Part shown: one piece after another, positions 58,260 to 64,000 of the stretch
Layout: each line of letters starts with the position of its first letter
How positions within the stretch are numbered: the first letter of the stretch is position 1
Origin: Cellvibrionales bacterium UBA4451
Lineage (GTDB): Bacteria > Pseudomonadota > Gammaproteobacteria > Pseudomonadales > Porticoccaceae
DNA length: 64,000 bases
Reading direction: 5' to 3'
NCBI GenBank assembly: GCA_002390285.1
Contig: DGPB01000011.1
Span: 173,522 to 237,521 of the forward strand
Translations under genes and position numbers: made by a program
The notes under the pieces: generated by a model
Databases searched by the model: none
What the model saw: the letters and a program-made list of their open reading frames with translations, nothing else
What the model was told of the DNA's origin: nothing

Positions 58260-58719
58260 AACTCGTCAAACTTGGCATTCCGACCTTGAATGTCAACGCG
58301 GTATATCGTATCCCGGCAATTCGCCGAACCGCTGTACATTACTACCCTCTGACTGGTTCCACATTACGCAACCTACAAAATGGTATTGATATCACTCTTG
58401 CTGACAAACTGGGTCGATTCTTTCGTGAGCTCCATGACAAGGGAGTTTATTTCCGCTCACTTCATTTCGGAAATATCGTTCTCACTCCAGAGAACCAACT
58501 GGGGTTGATTGATATCTCAGATATGAAGCTTTATGGGAAATCACTTTCAGAGAATCAGAGAATCAGAGAATCAAAAATTTTCAACACACCGCACGTTATG
58601 TAAAAGACCAATTATTACTGAAGAGCCATCTCAACTTGTTTATTGATGGATACAGAGGGTCTAACGAATGCTCATCAACACATAAAAGAATGGCCGTTTT
58701 ATTTAACGGCACAACCTAA
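58211..58719 (+). pseudogene. InaA/WaaP-like LPS kinase gene fragment, frameshifted by an 8-bp tandem repeat
   Basis: Frame from about 58211 reads YTRLSPYSKRFAKNATKLVK, LGIPTLNVNAVYRIPAIRRT, AVHYYPLTGSTLR, FRELHDKGVYFRSLHFGNIV (catalytic-loop equivalent with H and N) and LGLIDISDMK (DFG-equivalent D). Related proteins are LPS-core or lipid kinases of the InaA group (toluene-tolerance type). At 58547-58570 the unit TCAGAGAA occurs three times; removing one copy makes the frame continue KNFQHTARYVKDQLLLKSHL and LFIDGYRG to a stop at 58717-58719. As given, the protein ends early at 58603. The normal N-terminus (about 50 residues) is missing or unrecognisable. Confidence 0.75.
58547..58570 (+). 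repeat. three tandem copies of TCAGAGAA inside the kinase fragment
   Basis: Three exact 8-bp units at 58547, 58555 and 58563, followed by TCAAAA. Because 8 is not a multiple of 3, each copy gain or loss changes the reading frame; two copies would restore the downstream kinase C-terminus. Confidence 0.9.
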
Positions 58720-59087
58720 CTCGTCTTCCCCTATCCAGATCATCACTAAAACACCCGAGAGACTTACGCCCCATTATGGTTTTCAGAAAATATAACAATC
58801 TAAATTTTCACCATGAGACAGCATATCGCTTTATCCCCACGGATAATGTGCGCAGGCGGCGCTGCCAACACACCCGCTTACGCATAACATCTCAACCCTA
58901 CTAAAAGTTCTTTGATACTCATAATCGTCGTGAAAAATATAAGCTAGAATACTCGGCCGAACAGCAAAACCTCACTTACTAACTGAAGTTTCGGTATTCC
59001 AAAATTTTGTCATAGCCATTAACATGAAGAAGTTATGTGCTTGCTGTTACACTAATGGATCACGCTAGCTAACTTTATAAAGTAGAT
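58720..59087. other. gene-free leader region before the O-antigen ligase-like gene
   Basis: 368 bp with no supported gene. It must hold the promoter of the downstream gene, as nothing upstream is intact on this strand; AT-rich hexamers are present but none is convincing. No JUMPstart-like element was found. Confidence 0.5.
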
Positions 59088-60566
59088 ATGGACACCATGA
59101 AGAAAATAAGTCAAGTTTCAACAAGCCTTTTACCTTACTGCTGTTTTCTACTTTTTCTGGGGTTTCTTGTGAGCCCCTCATTTAAGTCATTAAACAATAT
59201 TTTTTACCTGACATTCCTACCTATCACACTGCTTTGTTTCAGAAAATATTTTTCAGACATAATACGTTGTCCAATTTTTTTATGGTTAATAGCTCTAGCC
59301 ACATGGATGGCGCTATCCTCTTCATGGGCTCAAATTCCTGAGTACAAAAACCTAAAATCTATTTGTTATGTCATCATTTTTATTATTGGAATTTCACTTA
59401 TTGATGAAATCAACGTTCTAAAAAAATGGGGTTTCCTAATACTTCCCGGTATCATACTACCGTTATTTCTTGGCGAAGGGTTTAGTCGCTCACGCCTATC
59501 TGGTTATGGCCCTACAGAACATCCTCTCTATGCTGGTCAGATCTATCTCTTTTTTACTTGGCTATTTCTCAACTATAGAGAGTTTCACACACAACCAAAC
59601 ATTTCAAAACTTATTCGCTGGACTGGGTTTTTACTCAGTTTTGTCGCATGCTATATGACGCAAAGTCGCTCAGTGATAGTCTGTCTTCCTCTAATAATAT
59701 TCGTATTTTCTCTTCAAAATATGTCAAAAATACATCGCCTAAAATCCCTGGCTGTATTGGCTGTAGCCTTGCCCCTATCGGCCCTATTTGCGTTTAACAA
59801 TCAATGGATTACCTTGCCAAGTCATAATATAGATTATCAAATCAACCTTGATGAAGGAGAAGCGCTTCTTGTTAAGTTTCGCAAGCCTGACAAATCAATC
59901 GCCGCTCCAACCATAAAACGAAACTCTGATCCAATAGAGATGATCCTTCAAGACTCAGGTCAAAAAATATTTCGCTTCACTGCAAAAGAAAACGGAACCT
60001 ATAATCTAAAAATCAAGTTGTCCAAGAAGACGTCTACCCCATGGGCCTACGTTACTATCAATACGCGAAAACTTAACAAAAAATTAGAGCCTTTAGATAT
60101 TTTCACCCCGCCAAGAGCCTTTCAGTTAGACCCAACCCACAACCAACGCACAAGCATATGGAAAACGCGTTTTAACCAATGGATGGAAAAACCATTTTTT
60201 GGTTACGGTTTCTCACACCATCTGCCTATTCCTATAGGTAAAGGTTATGTCAACGATAGTCATAACTTCTTTATCGGCACAGCATTCCATGGCGGTCTTG
60301 TCGCTCTACTGCTTTATCTTGGATTACTTTTTAGCAGCTTATACAGGCTATCCCCTAAAAACTATTGGTCGTTTCTTGCCCTCCTTATTTGCGGCATTAT
60401 CACCACCTCATTTGATGATGAAAATTTCTTCACATCGACCCGACCCCATTGGTTGCTTCTTTTGTTTCCCATTGGACAGGCACTCAAAGTTGAGTTAGCC
60501 GAGCGGATGCCGCTCACCGTTGGTCCGCATACTAAGAGCCCACCACATGGAAATCAGACTGTTTAG
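59088..60566 (+). CDS. O-antigen ligase / polymerase-like membrane protein (Wzy/WaaL superfamily)
   Basis: 492 residues with about ten membrane helices and the usual large periplasmic loop. Motifs: GYGPTEHPLYAGQIYL (about 140-153), YMTQSRSVIVCLPLIIF after residue 188, and the conserved GKGYVNDSHNFFIGTAFHGG (about 384-403) with the His of the ligase family. The big loop carries an unusual beta-rich insert (about 248-330, with QINLDEGEALLVKFRKPDKS and ENGTYNLKIKLSKK). Either joins O-antigen to lipid A-core or polymerises repeat units; the sequence does not decide. ATG 59097 is an alternative start. Confidence 0.85.
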   Translation: MDTMKKISQVSTSLLPYCCFLLFLGFLVSPSFKSLNNIFYLTFLPITLLCFRKYFSDIIRCPIFLWLIALATWMALSSSWAQIPEYKNLKSICYVIIFIIGISLIDEINVLKKWGFLILPGIILPLFLGEGFSRSRLSGYGPTEHPLYAGQIYLFFTWLFLNYREFHTQPNISKLIRWTGFLLSFVACYMTQSRSVIVCLPLIIFVFSLQNMSKIHRLKSLAVLAVALPLSALFAFNNQWITLPSHNIDYQINLDEGEALLVKFRKPDKSIAAPTIKRNSDPIEMILQDSGQKIFRFTAKENGTYNLKIKLSKKTSTPWAYVTINTRKLNKKLEPLDIFTPPRAFQLDPTHNQRTSIWKTRFNQWMEKPFFGYGFSHHLPIPIGKGYVNDSHNFFIGTAFHGGLVALLLYLGLLFSSLYRLSPKNYWSFLALLICGIITTSFDDENFFTSTRPHWLLLLFPIGQALKVELAERMPLTVGPHTKSPPHGNQTV

Positions 60567-60681
60567 GAAAAACAGCAGATAAAGCCCAATGATATTTGGC
60601 CTGTAAGGCCATTAACGTGATTAGCTGGACGTTTCGCTTTTGAAAGTGATGCGGCTGTGGCGCTCTGGCTCGATTTAAAAC

Positions 60682-61896
60682 CTAGCCCGTTGGAATTTGG
60701 CGAGGATCTTGAGACTCCTCGATTAATACATCGGTATGTATTTTTCCGGTTTCAAGTAGTTCCAAAAGAGTATTATTAATGAAATTAACAGAGTTAGCTC
60801 CATGCTCCAGATGAAACCTAGCAAAGTGGTGACTTGCCATAATACTTTTTTCGAAATCGCCCATATGCCTATCTATAGCCTCACTTAACCCTTTGATATC
60901 GTATGCTCGAGGGCCAAAAAATTTTTCAACTTGCAGAAAATCCTGCTCATGAGGAAAAGCTATCAGTTGCACTGGCCTTCCAAGCAATGCAGCATCAACT
61001 ACAGCATTGGTATACGGCGCCAAGATTAAAGAGGCCCTAGCTGCGCTTTCCTTAAAAGGCTCTTCTTGTAATACCTCAATACCTTCTTGAGAGACTGCTG
61101 TCCAAAATTTACTGTTACTGCGCTGATGCAAGCGTACATAAAGTTTCCTGGCACTCATTTTCTGCCAATTGAGCACAAGCTCATATATTTTCTGCCCCAG
61201 TATAGTTGACTCTAATTCTGGCCCCATTCCCAAAAAGAGTAGAGGGGCATTTGAGCTGGGCGGTGGCAAATAAAAATCCTCATCAAAAAGGACGCTACCC
61301 CCCAAGACTAGATGACATGAACCAAAGGAGTAAGGCAGTGCTTGTAAATACTCAGAAGAACTCAGTCCATATACACAATAGTAATCATAATCCAGCATGC
61401 TGAAACGACTAGACTGCGCCGTTAGTACTGAGTGGGCCAGATGAAATGTTATAGGGTCATTAAGAGTACGTGATTTCAGGAATGGGGATAAAAGAGAACC
61501 GTTACGGTCAGTAATAATAATTTTTGGGTTAAATTTTCTACGCAACCAGTTCGCGTAACCTTCATAACAATGGAACAAAATGCTAGCTTCAAAGGGCCCG
61601 CAACATGCTTTTTGTTCGATGACTTCCTGCTCACTGAGGGCAATGGTCTCTATGACATTAATACCCGATGACCGCAGCTTATCAATTAATTTTTGCTTTC
61701 GTTTAAGCTTAAATGATTTTCTTGATGGGTGTAGGATAAGAACGTCACAACTCTCACTCGTAACGCTAACGTTATCACCACAGAAAATTCCGCGAAAATA
61801 GCTCTTCAAACACCAGAAATACCAAAAAACAATTCGATTCTTGGCATATCTTTTCTTACAATAGGTCAATAATTTTCGTGTTTTTACATAATCCAT
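60682..61896 (-). CDS. GT-B-like surface polysaccharide protein, unassigned
   Basis: 404 residues, soluble apart from an amphipathic N-terminus. Visible features: CDVLILHPSRKSFKLKRKQK, a middle with ITDRNGSLLSPFLKSR, and a C-terminal half with LLFLGMGPELESTILGQKIY, LYVRLHQRSNSKFW, SLILAPYTNAVVDAALLGRP and FPHEQDF. The last set resembles the donor-binding half of CDP-glycerol glycerophosphotransferase or capsule-type GT-B enzymes (basic R-x-H, then S/T-x-x-x-DAALLGRP). A polysaccharide or polyol-phosphate transferase is likely; no closer family call is made. Convergent with the ligase-like gene. Confidence 0.6.
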   Translation of the reverse strand: MDYVKTRKLLTYCKKRYAKNRIVFWYFWCLKSYFRGIFCGDNVSVTSESCDVLILHPSRKSFKLKRKQKLIDKLRSSGINVIETIALSEQEVIEQKACCGPFEASILFHCYEGYANWLRRKFNPKIIITDRNGSLLSPFLKSRTLNDPITFHLAHSVLTAQSSRFSMLDYDYYCVYGLSSSEYLQALPYSFGSCHLVLGGSVLFDEDFYLPPPSSNAPLLFLGMGPELESTILGQKIYELVLNWQKMSARKLYVRLHQRSNSKFWTAVSQEGIEVLQEEPFKESAARASLILAPYTNAVVDAALLGRPVQLIAFPHEQDFLQVEKFFGPRAYDIKGLSEAIDRHMGDFEKSIMASHHFARFHLEHGANSVNFINNTLLELLETGKIHTDVLIEESQDPRQIPTG

Positions 61897-62031
61897 TAAA
61901 TGACCATATTAAGGTATATTAATCGAGCTATTCCTCAAGAGAAATTGATGCACCCTGACTCTTAAAAGTAGCACTCAAACTCTATATCTTCTTTAATTGA
62001 CGCAGAGAAATCGCTCTTTATATTTCTTATT

Positions 62032-63153
62032 TTAATTATCAAAAAAATTCTTTATGGTCGGCAATCGCCAGAAATTAGTACGCACAGCATCTTCCGCAAA
62101 TTCGTTATTTATTTTTTTCCGCATATTTTTTTTTATTTCTTCTTTTTTCTCTTCACTCAAAAAAAACGTCTCCAACATTAACTCAGACAACCTGACTACA
62201 TCACCAACCGAAAAATCATACCCAACATCACGAATGGCCTCTTCATTACCAGTACAACGACTAGCTATGCAAGGTAAGTCTGCGGAGAAAGCCTCCAACA
62301 ATGCAACAGGCAAACCCTCTCGGATAGATGACAAAACAAAAACGTCAAAAGCCTTTAGATAGAGAACGACATCCTGAATCATGCCAAGCAAGATAACTCG
62401 TCCTTCCAAGCCTAAAGACTTAATCTGTGACTCCAACTCTCCCCTTAGCTCACCCTCACCGGCAATCAGTAACTGTGCATTTTCCATTTTCTCTACCACC
62501 AACGAAAAAGCATTAATTAGTGTTTTCTGATCTTTATCCGGATGGAGTCGCCCAACATTTGCAAAAACAAAGCTCTCTTCACTTAGATTTAATTTTTCTC
62601 GAGCCTCATCACGCTCAAACTGAACACTGCGGATAGCATCAAAGTTAAGACTATTATATGAATAAAGAATTCTTTCTTTTGGAAAACCAGGCAACGCTAT
62701 TCTTATATCATCACGGATAGCTTTAGAAACACCCAACAAAACAATTTTTTCTTTATTCTTAATCACATAACGCCGCCTGAAATACTTTCCAAAAACCCCA
62801 TCAATATGCAAAACCCCAACCGTAAGAATATTTTTCAAGTGAGATGAGATATACAGCGCTTTATATCGTTGCGCGATACAAAATGTGAATTTATATTGTT
62901 CATGAAGATGTTTGATTTGACGTATTTGCTTAAGCTTCAAGCCACGCAACGATAAAGTCGTATTATCAAGAAAAACAACTTCATCCGCCCCCGACTTCGC
63001 AACAACATCTTCGGAGTATTCGCCTTTTAAAAAAACAGTTACCACCTTATATTGCGTACCTTCAAACAACGAAGCATACTGCTTAGCAACACTTAAAAAC
63101 GGTGCCTTGTAGTCATGACAAAGTTGTAGAATATACATCGTCATCTCAAGCAC
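62032..63153 (-). CDS. GT4-family glycosyltransferase
   Basis: 373 residues. N-terminal Rossmann domain (MYILQLCHDYKAPFLSVAKQY as likely core start, so ATG at residue 6 is an alternative), then VFANVGRLHPDKDQKTLINAFSLV in parts, LLIAGEGELRGELESQIKSLG in parts, VFVLSSIREGLPVALLEAFS with the E-x7-E retaining site, and CIASRCTGNEEAI. Retaining transferase of glycan assembly, donor unknown. Same strand as the neighbouring genes but with gaps over 100 bp, so its own promoter is possible. Confidence 0.9.
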   Translation of the reverse strand: MLEMTMYILQLCHDYKAPFLSVAKQYASLFEGTQYKVVTVFLKGEYSEDVVAKSGADEVVFLDNTTLSLRGLKLKQIRQIKHLHEQYKFTFCIAQRYKALYISSHLKNILTVGVLHIDGVFGKYFRRRYVIKNKEKIVLLGVSKAIRDDIRIALPGFPKERILYSYNSLNFDAIRSVQFERDEAREKLNLSEESFVFANVGRLHPDKDQKTLINAFSLVVEKMENAQLLIAGEGELRGELESQIKSLGLEGRVILLGMIQDVVLYLKAFDVFVLSSIREGLPVALLEAFSADLPCIASRCTGNEEAIRDVGYDFSVGDVVRLSELMLETFFLSEEKKEEIKKNMRKKINNEFAEDAVRTNFWRLPTIKNFFDN

Positions 63154-63281
63154 TCATGATTTATCATAATCATTTTTTGTTACGCCCACATTCACTTTTA
63201 GCCGATATTGAAATTACCTGAAAAAAAACCACAATGAAAATATTTTATTTCTAAAAATTCCGAAAAATTCAAGATATTTTT

Positions 63282-63952
63282 TTATTTCTTATAAAAGATT
63301 TTTCTAAAAAAATCTTTTCCAAATATAGAATTTCTTATCCGCCTTAGGCAACGCTCGATCTTTTTAAAAACATGATCAACTTTTAGATTTGCTTTCACTC
63401 TTAACCGTTCAATATCACTGATAAGCTGCTTTGTCCCCGGAGAATTCCACGTAATAATCAAACAGGCTCTTTTTCAAGGTAGTAAGCAATCTCTGCTTCA
63501 GGGTAGTACTTCCTTATGAGTTCTAGCCATTTCTCTCCTGGCCAAACAGTACAATGAGCATTCTCTCCATTCGGTAAAATTTCATTAGCATAATCAGTCG
63601 CGATGTTAAAAAAGACATGCTCTGTAATATTTTTCATTTGAGCAATCACATCATCCAAGTCTTTGGATGGTATATGCTCTAAAACGTCCGTGTTAATAAT
63701 AAAGTCAGCCTTATCAACAGGTATGGTGGAAAACTGAGGTATGGCAGGATCATAGCGATAATATTCTGCATCATAAATAAGGTTGTCGATCAAAATACTT
63801 TGTCCGCAGCCAAACTCTAAAATACTTTTAGGCTTTAGATCATTAATACAGGCCTGGATATGATCTTTGTAAAGAAACGAAGTAAAACCATAATCTTTAT
63901 ATGCGTGTATTTCTTGATAATTTTTAATAAGCTCTTCATCTACTATCGGCAT
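63282..63952 (-). pseudogene. class I SAM methyltransferase gene, frameshifted near its 3' end
   Basis: The frame from ATG 63952 gives 164 residues to TGA 63458-63460: motif I SILEFGCGQSILIDNL, motif II-like KADFIINTDVLEHIPSKDL, then TVWPGEKWLELIRKYYPEAE and an abrupt end YYLEKEPV. In the next frame, starting at the same point, the chain goes on as ACLIITWNSPGTKQLISDIE and LRVKANLKVDHVFKKIERCL to TAA 63282-63284. Adding one base to the five-T run at 63470-63474 gives YYLEKRACLIITW, the beta-strand ending expected of this fold. Intact length would be 223 residues. Possibly methylates a glycan precursor. Confidence 0.85.
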
Positions 63953-64000
63953 GTGACTCTCGTCTCTCTATATATTTTAAAATTCAGCGCTATAAAGCAT

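Overview
The window reads as a chromosomal segment of a gammaproteobacterium. Evidence: the nrdR-ribD-ribE-ribBA cluster; the parC-parE-yqiA-cpdA-yqiB-nudF-tolC-waaA-hldE neighbourhood, whose order resembles Pseudomonas; an LPS Kdo/heptose pathway; and TonB-dependent receptors. IcmF, the BtuB-type salvage operon and the gene content would suit a marine Cellvibrionales-like organism, but that placement is inference. Base composition looks ordinary (about 50% GC) to about 52 kb and clearly more AT-rich from about 53.7 kb to the end.

Layout. 1-4.6 kb (minus): riboflavin genes with NrdR, then glyA with its own terminator. 4.6-9.05 kb: a giant B12-dependent IcmF mutase (minus) and a divergent FadR-type regulator, with a perfect 11-bp-arm palindrome between them. 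9.2-18.5 kb: EttA, a helicase-associated-domain protein, a YehS-like protein, a cold-shock protein, glycerol kinase, a repeat-rich secreted protein, LemA plus a GIDE/EF-hand membrane protein, a cupin, a SPOR lipoprotein and a DUF4404 protein. 18.5-20.3 kb: an orphan ammonium transporter behind a near-perfect sigma-54 promoter. 20.3-27.6 kb (minus): a seven-gene cobalamin salvage operon headed by a cobalamin riboswitch and a BtuB-type receptor. 27.7-33.1 kb: RadA, a second TonB receptor, and a triple-DnaT-domain protein overlapping a phage lambda P-like protein. 33.2-35.4 kb: small stress or membrane proteins, including a 53-residue Pmp3/YqaE protein, and a frameshifted MscS gene. 35.5-52 kb: topoisomerase IV genes with a split DUF748 gene between them, then YqiA, CpdA, YqiB, NudF, TolC, WaaA, an FAD oxidoreductase, an aldo/keto reductase and HldE. 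52.1-53.5 kb: a gene graveyard (broken phosphopantetheinyl transferase, 5' stub of an IS3 orfA, Sel1 fragment, HsdR C-terminus). 53.7-64 kb: an AT-rich surface-polysaccharide region with UDP-galactopyranose mutase, glycosyltransferases, a dead IS6-family transposase, two frameshifted methyltransferase genes, a frameshifted LPS-kinase fragment and an O-antigen ligase/polymerase-like protein.

How parts fit. The imported corrinoid (BtuB, BtuCDF), adenosylated by CobO, would supply AdoCbl to enzymes such as IcmF, so B12 capture and one consumer lie in the same window. WaaA and HldE build the LPS inner core, and the last 10 kb looks like a variable outer-glycan locus. No complete new defence or mobile system was found.

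The most unusual feature is the number of lightly broken genes. Four frameshifts are each explained by one missing base in a homopolymer run. A fifth is explained by an extra copy of an 8-bp tandem repeat. Five in-frame stops are each one C-to-T change from a Gln codon. Whether this is sequencing error, recent decay or recoding needs raw reads and relatives. All family assignments come from reading the translations by eye; no database search was run.
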